Source: Sphaerolaimus hirsutus (taxonomy: Eukaryota > Nematoda > Chromadorea > Monhysterida > Sphaerolaimidae). Taken from it: DNA of 64,000 nt. The notes under the pieces were generated by a model, which was given only the letters and a program-made list of their open reading frames with translations, did no database searches and was not told the origin of the DNA. Each line of letters begins with the position of its first letter. Position 1 is the first letter of the stretch. The position numbers and the translations under genes are program-made. This document shows, in pieces, positions 1 through 10,499 of this stretch. The stretch lies in the NCBI GenBank assembly GCA_964036195.1, contig OZ038455.1:5783855-5847854 (forward strand), given 5' to 3'.

Positions 1-920
1 CCCGTGCGTGGCCGAGGCACAAACATGCGCACCAGAGGGCAGGCTGTGCAGAGTTCTCAGCGCGACATTTCCGAGCCGCAGCGCGTGCTTGTCCCCGACA
101 ATCACCTCGCACATTCGTTTGGCAGGGTTTTGTCGCAGGTTTGCTACTTATATTTGTACGGGTTTCTGAACTTTTTCTACACACACAGTTTATTCTTTAT
201 TTGAAATTTGTCTAAATTCAGCTCTAATTTAGCAAACTTCTGTGCTTTTTCGTAAACTCACATTTCATTTGTTTCAACTATGCGGAATTCTCTTTCCACC
301 ATGTCAAAAGTGTACACAATGTTCCTTTTCAGGATTTGTTCGCGAGTCAGGAGTCTCCGGCTGAGCCGGAAGTCCCCGCTGACGGTGACCATTTGGAGGA
401 GCAGGAAAAAGCGCGCGAGGAGGAAAGAGCGCACCAGCAGAAATTTTCGATGGAGGAGCAAAGAAGGCTCAGAAAGTTGGAAAATGACAGAATCGGGGCG
501 AAGCGGCGCAGAGACCACAAGAGGCTGCAATTGAAAGAGAAAAAAATGGTTTGTCTTTTTTTCTTTATTTGAATACGTTCTCTTTCCGGCATTACCTCAC
601 TGTACACTTTCGTGAAAGTTTGCGCAACGTGAACTACTGTTGCTGTTTTCACCACTTATGTAAAAAGTAGATGTAAACTGATGTTGCCATGACAGTGTAA
701 CTTTGCACACTGTGACAGACATACTGTAGCACCTTTTACCCATTATGTAAAATGTAGATGTAAACTGATAGTTTGATCACACACACACTGTCACTTTGCA
801 GCAGGAGCTGCAACGGCAGGCACGTGAGGCAGCCACGAACGTGTACGGTGGTCCCCTTGTGCCGTCTGCAGTGGTTGCACCCGCTGCAAGCACTACGGCT
901 TCCGTGTCCGCGCCCGCGCC

Positions 921-967
<47 letters not shown>

Positions 968-3900
968 AACACGTACCCGCGCCCGTCATACCGCCCGCCA
1001 AGGAATTGCCGGCGCCCGTGCAACAGAAGAAACTGAAAACAAAAACTGTCGTTGTTGGGGGTTCGCGGTCCCCGACGCCGACAGTTTGCCAAGACACTGC
1101 CACAGCTGAGAAAGCAAAGCCCCCGACGCCGACAGTTGGCCAAGACGCTGCCACAGCCGAGAAGCCCAAGCGAAAGTGGCCGCTCTTCATTTGTGACAAG
1201 CCTCAGTGTCACGGTATTTACGTTAGTTTACTTTCAGTAAGAATTATTTCAGTGTTCTTGAGACATGTTTTAGATGTTTCTGAATGTGTTGCAGGATGGG
1301 GAAGCGCGCGCGGCGATGGAGGCCCAGGCTATGCAACTGGCGGAAGAAATGATCCAGTTCTCCACCATGCCCATGATTGTGTTCAAAGACGGAAAGGCCA
1401 GTAGATGTTGGTTTACTGAAATGTATCATTTAATGTTGTTTTTATGTTTGTACGTTTGTAGCAGTGGTTGTGCACTTTACAGCGACCGATTGGCGCCGGG
1501 CAATGCAAGTTTACTGGCACAACGTGTGCCAGGGAAACTTCTACATCATGCTGGGCAAATTGGTAAAAACCACGTTCACGCCGGAGAAAATTGAGCCGCA
1601 AAGTATGGCGGTGCAACTCGTGGATTACCGAGTGAAACAGGCTGCGAGTGCCGTTCCCCCCGCGCCAGGGACGGTGCAAACGGTCGATAGCCCACCGCCG
1701 GAGGACTTTCACGAGGCGCCCGACATGGCGCAGGACAACGCGCCCATCATGGCGCAGGACAACGCGCCCATCATGGCGCAGGACAACAACCAGGTGCGAG
1801 TTGCATGAATGTAACAGGAAAATTGTAAGGAGTGAAGAAAAATGTACTTTGTGTTAACGTTAAAGTGTAATAGTAAATTGTTGTTGTTAAGTGTTACGTT
1901 TTGACCATTTTAGTTTTATTTCCTGTTTTTAATATACACTTTTTTACATTGCCGTAACCACCGCCAGACATGCCGCGTGCACGAGCCGCTGACGAACCCC
2001 CAGTTTCACAGCGTGCTGCAACAGTGTGCGCCCATTATCGACAAGATGGACGTTGCAGCGATCCGTGCAATGCGCCAAAACATGGAAAGTATGCTGTCGC
2101 AGTGCACCCAATCGGTAAACTATTCTTTATTGTCATGTATTCAGTCAATTCTACCATATCTTTCAAATGTGCTAATTTGCAGAGCACAAGCGTGAATGCG
2201 GACAGCGTGAAGCGCAGCAAACTGCCCTGCATTTGCTCGTTCATCAACAACATACGGTTCATCGGCGTGGTGCAGCAGGAAATCGGCGTCATCAACACGC
2301 TGCTGAAAGCCGATCTGAACAAGTTCTGTGACATGATCGAGGACTTCATCATGAACCAGGTTATTTGATTGATAAACATTTTGTGGATGGAGTGTGTGTG
2401 TTTTCGGGACTGTTGCCTTGAACGTATCTCAACGTCACCACTTAAAAGTAGGAAAAAGTAATTTACTTGAAATGTTTCGTAAATGATGTTAACTTTTCGT
2501 AGGAATCGGCCCATACTGGAACGACCGGTTTGCCGATCGTTGCGGCTCCGCCTGCCAATCCGTCTGGCAGTGCGCTGCTCGAACGCCGCCGCCGCAGGAC
2601 CAGCGGGCTCATTGTGTCGCCCCTCGCCGCGCCGCAAAAGAACGCGGAAATGGACTACAACGTCACGCCGGTGCAGGTGAGTATAACGGTGGTGTTTCAT
2701 GATGTACGTAAACAGCATGTAACTAACAACCCTGTACTAACTACTAATGTTACTTACATCAGAAAACAAAGCCGGGCAACTTTGCGTTTCCGCAGCAGGA
2801 GGCGAAAGTTGCCGAACCGGACCAAGATGACAGTCTGGTACAATACCTGGCTGAAATTGTGAGGATTGCACTCTTTCTTTTGTGTCAACAAACTACTTAA
2901 GATGCATCTTTTGGTAAATTGAAAATGTGTAATTTAAAAGATTTACTTCTTGTTACTTTTGATGAAATCCAATTTACACATTCTTATACATATTTCGGTA
3001 AATCAGTGTGCACAGTGGTACTTATTTGTAGTAGTGCATTTCTTTATGATTATGATAAAGTGACATATCTTACTTACAGCCGACGCAACAACTGGACCAA
3101 CTTGCCGGGTCTATGAAAAAAGCCAAGAAATCCGTGCCGACGGAAAAGGGCAAATTGCCCACCGTGCAGAAATTGCCCACTCCGCAACAGCACGTGCAAG
3201 CACCGAGTTTGCCGTACACGTCACCGGTGAATGTGAACACAGCGACGACCATCGCCGCACACTTGATGCAAAGGCAGGCTTCCGAGGTTGCCCTGGCTGC
3301 CAAGCTTCAGGCGACCCGGTTTGAGGTGAAGCACTTGCAGCAAGCCCTGCAAAACGTTAACGTTAGTAAGACATTTCATTACTTCTTCATGTGCAATACC
3401 ATATGCAAATTGAAATTTCTCATGTATATTTGCAGTCGTGCCACCAGGTGGATGCCACTGAAGACGGCATCACGTACTCGTTTGTGGCATCGCAGGCGCC
3501 GCAGCGGCAGCATCAACAGCTGCAGTATGCCGAGGTGACTGACAGTTTCTGTTTTTTTTCCTACTTATAATTCAGTGTTAAGAAGCAAGTAAATTCTATC
3601 CGCTTTTTTACAGCCCGCTGAAATGGACTGCGAGAACGACGATGGCGTCGTGCTGCCGCAAAGTGCCCAGAAACGCACTGGCCAGCGTGTACCGGACACA
3701 GAATGTGCTGCGAAGCGGTACCGCCTGACAGTAAGTTTCTGTCTGCAGTGCTTCTGTTGTACAACTTTGTTGCCATTATAAAATGATAATATAAACTCAG
3801 AATCAGACTGCTGCCAGTTCCCCGGCCAGCGCGCACAAAAGTGCAAAGAAGAACGAGCAAGCGGCTGCCGGGACCGAAACGGTTAGGATAGAAAATTGCT

Positions 3901-4365
3901 TCGATATTTTGCTTCGTACTGTAATCTATGTTTACAGTATGAAAATGTGCAGACAAGCGAACCGCCGCCGACCAGTGAACAGCGCCGTACCGTGCCACAG
4001 CCCATCCGCCAATCGCGCGCCGGTACGACGCCGCACAATTGCCATTTGGATGAGGAGGGCTACGCAAAACGGCTGGCGGTACGTCTTGGGTTCAATTGTG
4101 GTTTTCAGTGTTGTACATGTTTCTATGTGCAGTGTCTACTAGACTTGAGTATTTCTACAGTAATTGATATGTACAGTTCCCCAGTGTGCATATATATATA
4201 TCTGGGAAACAGTTGGAAACTTTTCTATAAGTTTACCATTACAGATGTTCATAGATGTAAACTGTTTACTTCTTTTTAACAAATAGAACGGTATACTAAA
4301 ATTGCACACATTCTCAGGCGATCAATGAAGACTATTATGAGGAACTGGAGGATTTTGATGATTGA
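1..4365 (+). CDS. 3' part of an unrecognised multi-exon protein-coding gene (15 exons visible)
   Basis: I do not recognise the product. Reading frame and GT/AG signals support exons 1-138 (open at the window edge), 333-548, 802-1221, 1295-1400, about 1462-1793, 1968-2114, 2183-2359, 2503-2676, 2763-2858, 3080-3361, 3436-3534, 3614-3730, 3801-3881, 3938-4078 and 4318-4365 (stop TGA). Joined, they give about 857 residues without a stop. Every intron is phase 0 except the one after 1400, which is phase 1. Exons are GC-rich and introns AT-rich. The protein has a charged, coiled-coil-like Lys/Arg/Glu segment (exon 2), an Ala-Pro repeat (exon 3), a compact hydrophobic/aromatic block around VYWHNVCQGNFYIMLGKLV (exon 5), helical Cys-containing exons 6-7, Gln-rich exons 10-11, and an acidic tail ending EELEDFDD. 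Many low-complexity linkers suggest a nuclear or scaffold protein, which is inference. The 5' end is outside the window. Exon 3's donor (GTTAGT at 1222) and exon 5's acceptor are the least certain junctions. Confidence 0.75.
909..967 (+). repeat. GC-rich hexanucleotide repeat encoding Ala-Pro dipeptides
   Basis: Tandem GCGCCC units lie inside exon 3 of the left-end gene and encode about nine Ala-Pro pairs. Repeat length is a multiple of six, so unit gain or loss keeps the frame. In a protein, such Ala-Pro runs usually form stiff extended linkers. Confidence 0.9.
1725..1788 (+). repeat. 24-bp in-frame coding repeat (MAQDNAPI)
   Basis: Units start at 1725, 1749 and 1773. They encode MAQDNAPI twice and then a partial third copy at the end of exon 5. 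The copies look identical at DNA level, which suggests recent slippage or duplication within the exon. Confidence 0.9.
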
Positions 4366-4512
4366 AATGTGTTTTTTTTGGTATTGTGAAAGGGGCGTGT
4401 GCCTCTGTGCATGTTTACCCCATGTGCATGTCAGCGGTATTCTACATGTTGACTTTCCACGATGCTCCAGGGGATTGGGTAGACTCCTCTGGAGCGATTG
4501 ATAGTTCTTAAA

Positions 4513-4518
4513 AATAAA
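4513..4518 (+). promoter_or_regulatory. Candidate polyadenylation signal AATAAA
   Basis: AATAAA lies about 150 bp after the stop codon at 4363-4365, in AT-rich DNA. It is the first canonical hexamer downstream of the gene, so the mRNA probably ends shortly after it. Confidence 0.6.
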
Positions 4519-4912
4519 ACACATGGACTAGTGGTTTCAAAGGTGAAAATAGATAAACAGTTATGGAAATTGTCGAATTTGAGTTAAAATTAGGGTCCAC
4601 ATGCACACTGGGTTTACATGCACAGAAGGCTTCAGTCATGTGAAAGTGCTGAAAGTAGTGAATACGTTTTAATGCAGTTTCTTATCATTTTACGTTTTCA
4701 TACAGTTCCTTTTTTTGTAACATTTCAATCATTCGCAAATTATCACATTTCAAAGTGAAAACGTTATGTACTTATTTAGTTTCTTCCGTATACAATTGTC
4801 AAATTTCGCATTCTGAGATAGGTAAACAAGTTTTAAATTTTGCTCAAAAGTGTAACTCTTGTCAACAGCAATATAGTCTTGTTTTTGTTTTTTCTTAGTT
4901 TTTGTTACAGCG
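4519..4912. other. AT-rich intergenic DNA
   Basis: No open frame, palindrome or mobile-element end was seen. Short A/T runs predominate. Confidence 0.5.
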
Positions 4913-5123
4913 AGAAGGAGAATGATTTCTTTTTACAGTTTTAGATTTAAATTGAAAATTGGCGAGTACAAAGTTTGGATTTTTTTTTGTCGCACTTCCT
5001 TTCTTTTTGTCGAAGCAAGAAGGAGAATGATTTCTTTTTTTACAGTTTTAGATATACATTGAAAATTCGCGAGTACAAAGTTTGGATTTTATTTTGTCGC
5101 ACTTGCATTTCTTTTTGTCGAAC
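4913..5123 (+). repeat. Two-copy tandem duplication with a 105-bp unit
   Basis: The units 4913-5017 and 5018-5123 share AGAAGGAGAATGATTTC, ACAGTTTTAGAT, CGAGTACAAAGTTTGGAT and CTTTTTGTCGAA in the same order, with a few substitutions. No coding signal was seen. Confidence 0.85.
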
Positions 5124-5457
5124 TTCCATACAAATCACGTGTCCATGTAATTTTTAATTTTTCTATCCGTAACAACATGATGAAATCACGCAATAAATCT
5201 GTCAGGTAGATTTCAATTTGTAAATTGAAGTAAAAAGTAACAAAAACGAATTATTAACAGTCACGATAAAAAACGAAATATCAACAGTCACGATAAAGAA
5301 CAAATGTTAGCAGACACACACAAACGTAATTGTCACGTCTAAATTGTCTACGTTTCGCAACAAAGATACGTTAGGGAATTTGAAAAGTCAAAAAAAATTA
5401 GTTTACTGCTCACCTGATAAGTCTCGGGGAATAAATCCTTCCTTATTTTTGGCTGTA
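5124..5457. other. AT-rich spacer with a short degenerate repeat
   Basis: The phrase AACAGTCACGATAAA occurs twice near 5257-5300. Nothing else was recognised. Confidence 0.4.
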
Positions 5458-5510
5458 CGACGCGTCGCGAGTCGCATACGACGCGTCGCGCGACGAAAGC
5501 GACGCGTCGC
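5458..5510. repeat. Three palindromic CGACGCGTCGC boxes at 21-bp spacing
   Basis: The 11-mer CGACGCGTCGC starts at 5458, 5479 and 5500, exactly 21 bp apart. A related GTGCGACACGTCGCAC lies near 5559, and more copies sit in the hairpin at 5641-5703. The spacers between boxes are also similar, so this may be a 21-bp minisatellite. The core GACGCGTC is self-complementary. Confidence 0.8.
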
Positions 5511-5640
5511 ATAATCGTCACTTCCAGTTTACCCAGCTGTGTCACATTCGTGTGTAATCGTGCGACACGTCGCACTTTTGTGACTTGCCGAAACCACTAA
5601 CCCCAGAAAGTGAAACACCAACGTAAACTAAAGTACACAC

Positions 5641-5703
5641 GTCGATCAAAAATGTAAACCGACGCGCGACGCGTCGCGTTTCAGTTTACATTTTTGATCG
5701 ACG
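5641..5703. repeat. Inverted repeat with a GACGCGTCGC-rich loop
   Basis: The left arm GTCGATCAAAAATGTAAAC is matched by its reverse complement at the right end, and the loop is made of GACGCG/CGCGTC. It looks like the core of a small foldback element. Weaker arms containing GTAAACTA/TAGTTTAC lie outside it. Confidence 0.75.
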
Positions 5704-6773
5704 TGCCGTGTTGGTAAACTAGCGTGTACAGCCACAATATCTCCCTCAAGTTTCAGCCTCTGGGGCGCCCTAGAACTGGGGATAGGATGTAAGAAGTAAA
5801 ATCAAAAAATAGGTGCCGGACGTGACCGGGAAGGTGTTTACTTTGAAAAAAGTTCAGTACTTTTAACAACTGTGCTGTAAACACGCTATAAATTGGATAC
5901 GTTGTCGGAAATTTGCCACTGAACGTGACACATTACGAGCAGTGGTGGGGGCAAATTCATCTAGCGGACAAGCGGCAAGCATAGCAAAATATTTGGAAAA
6001 TTGGTGATGAGAACACCCGAGACGTTCAGAACTATGATTCAGGGGTTATTTTCACATTTGGGTTTGTTTGGATTGATGCTCTGACATTGAAATGTTGATA
6101 TGTTTCATTAAAATACCAGGTATGTTCAAAAAATGCGTGAAAAAATAGAATGGCAGCTCCAATAGAATGGCACCTCTAATAGAACGGCAGGTAAAAAAAA
6201 TTACGAAAAAAAATGAAAAATGAGAAATATGGTGATTGCTGTTCTATTGTTTTCATGGATGTTACCTGCATACTTGTGCTCACCCAGTGCCAGTGTACAC
6301 TCGTACTTGCATACCGATATCCAGCAGCCAATTCGCTCTCCTACACTAGCATATGAGAGTTGTGCATTTCCGTAAATATTACTCACAAAAAGCATGCACC
6401 TAAAAGTCCCAAAACAGCTGTGTGAAGGGACGTATTTCATAAATGAATGCCTAAACAAATACCTAAATGTGTAAGAATACCCCAGCTGCACATGGCAGTG
6501 CATTCACGGCTAACTAGCAAACTTACTAGTGTTGGAAATACACCAACTAATGGTGTATAGCTGCGCCTATTGAAATGGGATTGCGCGCGTGCCTAAATAT
6601 TGCGCAAGTGGTTGATGCTGATGTTATGCGATAGGGCGCAATGTAAAATGCAGCAAGATATTGTGGAGCTTTCCAAACACTATGTAAAAAGGGGATGCTA
6701 GTCTTGGTTGAAATGGTACAGTAAGGAATCCATACCTTAATCGTGTCCAATACAGAGTGTTGTCAGCCACAGC
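5704..6773. other. Non-coding DNA with relics of AATAGAACGGCA-type repeats
   Basis: Short phrases such as AATAGAATGGCA and AATAGAACGGCAGG (6148-6192) recur near 11110-11460 and 38360-38480, so this is a dispersed-repeat relic. The segment near 6640-6773 pairs as an inverted arm with about 8148-8350 around the element at 6776-8145. No convincing gene was seen. Confidence 0.5.
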
Positions 6774-6775
6774 TA

Positions 6776-8145
6776 CCGTATTTCCTCGAAATACCCCCCC
6801 CCTTGAAATACCCCCCCCCCTCTCGAGACCACTATGAAACAATCACCCCCCCCCCCCCTCTAAATAGCCCCCCCCCAAATTGAGTGTAAAGGGAACGTAC
6901 ATGACAATAACTGTAGTTTGTGTTCAGTGTAGTGATGGAATGGCGCCATGGCGCTGGCGCCATTTGAGGGCGCCAAAGGGCGCCGCGCCATGGCGCCATT
7001 GGCGCTTGGCGCCCTTTTTCTGTGGCGCCCTTGGCGCCTGGCGCCCACATTCTGAAAGGCGCCATGGCGCCCTTGGCGCTTGGCGCCCTTTTTCCGTGGC
7101 GCCCTTGGCGCCTGGCGCCCTGCTTTTAAAGGGCGCCAAAAAGGCGCCAGCAGGGTTTCAAGGTGAGTGCTGTATAAATGGTAAAAAAGATGAAAAACGC
7201 ATTCATGGATGATCTGAATTCACCAGAAAAATGGACGAAGTGGTGTGAGTGGGTATAAATCGTTTGTGCAACGGTTCATCAGATGTGTCTGACAGATCAG
7301 AAGACGAGAATGATGGAACGTTGAACTTGTAAAATCATAAATCAACGGATTCAAATCGTTGCAATTCCGTTTTTTTGTCCATTTCGAGGAAACATGATTG
7401 GAAAAGTCAAGTGAATGGATTGTTGTCAAATGACAATATCCATTGTGTTTGAATTGTCATATGAATTTTACTCAAATTTTTTTGTTGCTAGTGTTGCCTT
7501 TGTTCAATACACCCTGGAGAATGCAAATTAAGTAGTGAATGCATGTACTAGGGTGCTGTAGAAACACTTTTAGCACACGCAGGGTGTTGTATGCACTTAT
7601 TTATCCTGGCGCCCTTGGCGCCTGGCGCCCTATTTTTCAAATGGCGCCATGGCGCCCTTGGCGCTTGGCGCCCTTTTTCCGTGGCGCCCTTGGCGCCTGG
7701 CGCCCGCTTTCGGAATGGCGCCATGGCGCCCTTGGCGCCTGGCGCCCTTTTTCTGTGGCGCCCTTGGCGCTTGGCGCCCACTTTCTGAATGGCGCCATGG
7801 CGCCATTGGCGCCTGGCGCCCTTTTTTCTGGCGCTTTTCCATCACTAGTTCAGTGTACTGCAGAACACACGTTAAAACAATGTCGGTGTCACGTTAGAAC
7901 AGTGTACATACCATCTACTTACTAATATTAGTCTACAGAACCTTATAAATGGTGGTTTTTGTTGCATTTTTCGACGTCTGTGTACGTTTCAGACGACAAT
8001 TTCGTACTTGGTTTTCAAAAATTTTCTTGTGAAATAATAACCCCCCCCCCCCCTCGAAATACCCCCCCCCTCGTTTAACCCCCCCCCCCCTCTCGGGACC
8101 ACTATGAAACAAACACCCCCCGGGGGGTATTTCGAGGAAATACGG
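6776..8145. mobile_element. TA-flanked CCGTATTT-family element, interrupted by a hAT-like insertion
   Basis: It begins CCGTATTTCCTCGAAATA, ends with the reverse complement, and has TA on both sides. C-rich/G-rich ladders of the type CCCCCTCGAAATACCC lie inside both ends. The interior closely matches the element at 53345-54552, including the phrase GAGTGTAAAG next to the ladder, but here it is split by a 918-bp hAT-like element at 6930-7847. No transposase reading frame was seen. Confidence 0.85.
6930..7847. mobile_element. hAT-like non-autonomous element, GGCGCC family (A)
   Basis: The ends are TAGTGATGGAA and TTTTCCATCACTA, flanked by the perfect 8-bp duplication GTTCAGTG (6922-6929 and 7848-7855). 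Both subterminal regions are dense arrays of GGCGCC, GGCGCT and GGCGCCATGGCGCC. The middle, about 430 bp, is AT-rich with no open frame. The left arm ends in CAAGGTGAGT, a good splice-donor match conserved in other copies. The 8-bp duplication is the hAT hallmark; the assignment rests on that and on the ends, not on a transposase. Confidence 0.92.
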
Positions 8146-8147
8146 TA

Positions 8148-8464
8148 GAACGAATTGAAAGATTCAATTTTTATCATTTTACGTCAGGGAACGAAGTTTA
8201 CATTTCACATCAATGATAGCATGCAACCATTGACGTGAATTGTAAAATTTGTTCCCTGACATTAAATGATGACATAAAATGATAAAAATTGACTGCGGTT
8301 ACAGCTGCGGTGACAAGATTATGTATTGGACACGATTAAGGTATGGATTCATATATTATTGTAGACTGTAGCATGATCCACACTCATGTAATTTATTTTA
8401 TGACATCATTTTACATCGTCATTTTACGTCAAAATCACGCTGAGCTCTAATCTCCACTTGATGG
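8148..8464. repeat. Palindromic repeat DNA with TTTTACGTCA motifs
   Basis: Inverted phrases AAAATTTGTTCCCTGACA and TGTCAGGGAACGAAGTTT-like segments flank about 8190-8260, and the 8290-8350 part pairs with 6720-6773. It reads as the right arm of an older foldback element into which 6776-8145 inserted. Confidence 0.5.
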
Positions 8465-8472
8465 GTGACAAA

Positions 8473-9209
8473 TAACGATGGCAAACCCTCCGAAAAAAAG
8501 TATTTAAATTTTTAAGTGTTTTTCCTAAATGAATTTTCGAATTTTCGAATTTTTCCCCAAATTAATTTTCAAATTTCGAATTTTCGAATTTTCGAATTTC
8601 GAATTTCGAATTTTTGAATCTTTTTAGGCAGTTTTCAAATTTTTTTGGGTAATTTTCGAATTTTTGGGGGAAAATATTGAATAAAGTGCGATTAGCTGTT
8701 AAGAAGCTACCATAAATTCTCGAATAAGTCCCCAGAGGGTGGAGTTAATCGAGGGTGGAGTTGTTTTTTCCCCACGCTCGAAAGAGGGGGGGAGTTATTC
8801 GAGGGGGGAGTTATTTACTGTAAATCCTCCAATAAGTCCCCCTCGAATAAGTCTAGTGGACCCATCCCCTAAAATGCCATCCCCGACGCTATGTGTCTGC
8901 GGTGGATGCCATTTCAACGTTTTTTGACGTTATTTTTCAATTCGAAACTCTTTCAGGCTCAAAACTGAATCGGACCAATTGTCAATCGATTTAGCTGATT
9001 GAACTTAAGAATGTGTTATATTTCACTGAATTCCCTGAAAAATTCGAAAAGTATTTTCGAATTTTCAAATTTTTTGAAAAAAAAATCGATTTTTAAGTGT
9101 TTTTTTTTCAGTAGTGAAATAAAAATTCGAAAATTCCGAAAAAAATTTTTCCCTGCTTTTTCCCTGCCGAAAAAATTTCGAATTTTCGAATCTTTTTTTG
9201 CCATCGTTA
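8473..9209. mobile_element. hAT-like non-autonomous element, TTCGAA family (C)
   Basis: The ends are TAACGATGGCAAA and TTTGCCATCGTTA, with the perfect 8-bp duplication GTGACAAA (8465-8472 and 9210-9217). Subterminal regions are repeated ATTTTCGAATTTTCGAA phrases. An internal piece near 8710-8860 resembles the TA-flanked CCGTAAATCC family and is probably nested. No coding capacity was seen. Confidence 0.9.
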
Positions 9210-9390
9210 GTGACAAAGACGTTCATGTATGAAAGATGTTTTTATGTATGTTATCTTTATAAAAGACATGTATTTTTTTTGCAGGTAATGTTAACTAGTA
9301 TTGATTTCATCACATGAATTATTATAATTCGACCTTATAGAAAAGGTACAACCACGGTCGCGGCACCAGAAAGAGTGCAAAATTGCACTT

Positions 9391-9461
9391 GCCTCAGGCG
9401 GGAATCGAACCCGCACCTCTTGTATAGAACACGAGTGCCCTAACCACTAGACTACAGAGGC
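9391..9461 (-). tRNA. tRNA-Arg (anticodon UCU)-like gene, copy 1
   Basis: On the minus strand a cloverleaf can be drawn, with acceptor GCCTCTG pairing with CTGAGGC (one mismatch). A perfect A box TAGTCTAGTGG, the B box GGTTCGATTCC, and the loop GTTCTAT (anticodon TCT at 9426-9428) are present. The anticodon stem has one C-A mismatch (CTCGT/ACAAG), so this copy is less sound than copy 2. A TTTT run in GTGCAATTTTGCAC just downstream could end Pol III transcription. The unit is duplicated with its flanks, so a tRNA-derived SINE remains possible. Confidence 0.65.
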
Positions 9462-9697
9462 GGCTGGGCTCTTCACTATTAGGGGCTCACATGCTGCGTC
9501 GGCAATGCCCTTAACACCTCGCGGCGTTGCGGAGATGTCATCCCTGACATCGTGCTGATGTAGGGGTAAGCAGCGGATCGCGGTCCGTGCTGTTTAAAGA
9601 CCTGTGTTCGGACCACACTCGGCCAGCCATGTGTTATGGTCAGGCGTCCTCGTATGATCCACGGTCGCGGCACCAGAAAGAGTGCAAAATTGCACTT

Positions 9698-9768
9698 GCC
9701 TCAGGCGGGAATCGAACCCACACCTCTCGTATAGAACACGAGTGCCCTAACCACTAGACTACAGAGGC
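9698..9768 (-). tRNA. tRNA-Arg (anticodon UCU)-like gene, copy 2
   Basis: This has the same structure as copy 1, 307 bp away. The anticodon stem is perfect (CTCGT/ACGAG), the anticodon TCT is at 9733-9735, the T stem has one G-U pair, and both internal Pol III boxes are consensus. No intron is present. It is the better candidate for a functional gene of the pair. Confidence 0.75.
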
Positions 9769-9823
9769 GGCTGGGCTCTTCACTATTAGGGGCTCACATG
9801 CTGCGTCGGCAATGCCCTTAACA

Positions 9824-10395
9824 TTATTCATGCAATATATTGATCATGGATGTAACCTCATACTCTGATGTAAAAATAACTCCCCCCTCGAAAAACTCGA
9901 CCCCCTCGAATAAGTCCCCCCTCAAAAAGCTTTGATGAAAAAATAACTTATTCGAGGATATACGGTATCTACATTTTTATGTCCAAATATATCCAACACA
10001 TTTATTACCTGTTTTGGGTACGATAATGCCTACTATTTACTAGGATCCTTACGAAAATTTCTGACGAAATAATACCCCCCTCGAATAAGCCCCCCCTCAA
10101 ATTTTGCTGGCGAAATAATAAATCCCCATGGGTTTTTTTCGAGACACTACGGTATATTCTTCCGGTTTTTTCCCAACCCTATAGGCATTGTGAAAGGCCG
10201 TATTTGAATAAAAACTTTAAATATTTTTGCAATTTTACATGGCTCATCATGTAAAAAAGTGTTAGATCGGTTGCCATTTTGCAGGGCATTTTCCATGACT
10301 TTTGACATTTTATAGGGCTTGTTACAGCTTCTGGGAGTGGCACCTGGCGACAACACCTGGAAAATAAGCGCCATGGCGCTTTTACATCACTAATT
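9824..10395. repeat. Remnants of TA-flanked C-ladder elements and a lone GGCGCT end
   Basis: CCCCCCTCGAATAA ladders end at GGATATACGGTA (about 9968), with another at 10070-10155. At 10367-10394 a lone end reads GCGCCATGGCGCTTTTACATCACTA-like sequence, a relic of the hAT-like A group without a visible partner. Confidence 0.55.
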
Positions 10396-10499
10396 CAGAA
10401 GTGATATTGACCCGGCGAAAATACATATAAAAGTACTAACAACTTTCTTCCTACGCTTCTTGTAATTATTTTCGCTAACCAAATGGAAAATTGTAAATA

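Larger units (their letters stand above)
9352..9823 (-). repeat. Duplicated unit carrying the two tRNA-Arg-like genes
   Basis: About 163 bp at 9352-9515 is repeated at 9659-9823, covering the tRNA, the downstream hairpin and about 50 bp upstream (TGCTGCGTCGGCAATGCCC). The 143-bp spacer differs. The pair interrupts DNA otherwise matching the CCGTAAATCC-type TA element (compare 38880-39120 with 9240-9340 and 9824-9968), so it arrived as an insertion. Confidence 0.8.

Noticed and set aside
333-860. bZIP transcription factor domain in exons 2-3 of the left-end gene
   Set aside because: The basic stretch ENDRIGAKRRRDHKR recalls a bZIP basic region, but spacing is off by one and no leucine heptads follow.
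736-1212. Arg/Gly-rich minus-strand frame opposite exon 3
   Set aside because: It is the antisense of the Ala-Pro repeat, and the plus strand has frame continuity across splice sites.
2035-2718. 227-codon minus-strand open frame under exons 6-8
   Set aside because: It runs across introns and is antisense to a well-supported spliced gene. Composition shows no domain.
6880-7925. Several open frames of 60-130 codons made of APWRHWRLAPFF-type repeats over GGCGCC arrays (also near 13.7-14.6, 25.0, 35.5, 39.3, 60.4 and 61.1 kb)
   Set aside because: They are open on both strands because the GGCGCC repeat lacks stops in every frame. Composition follows the repeat and there is no start context or conserved protein, so they are not genes.
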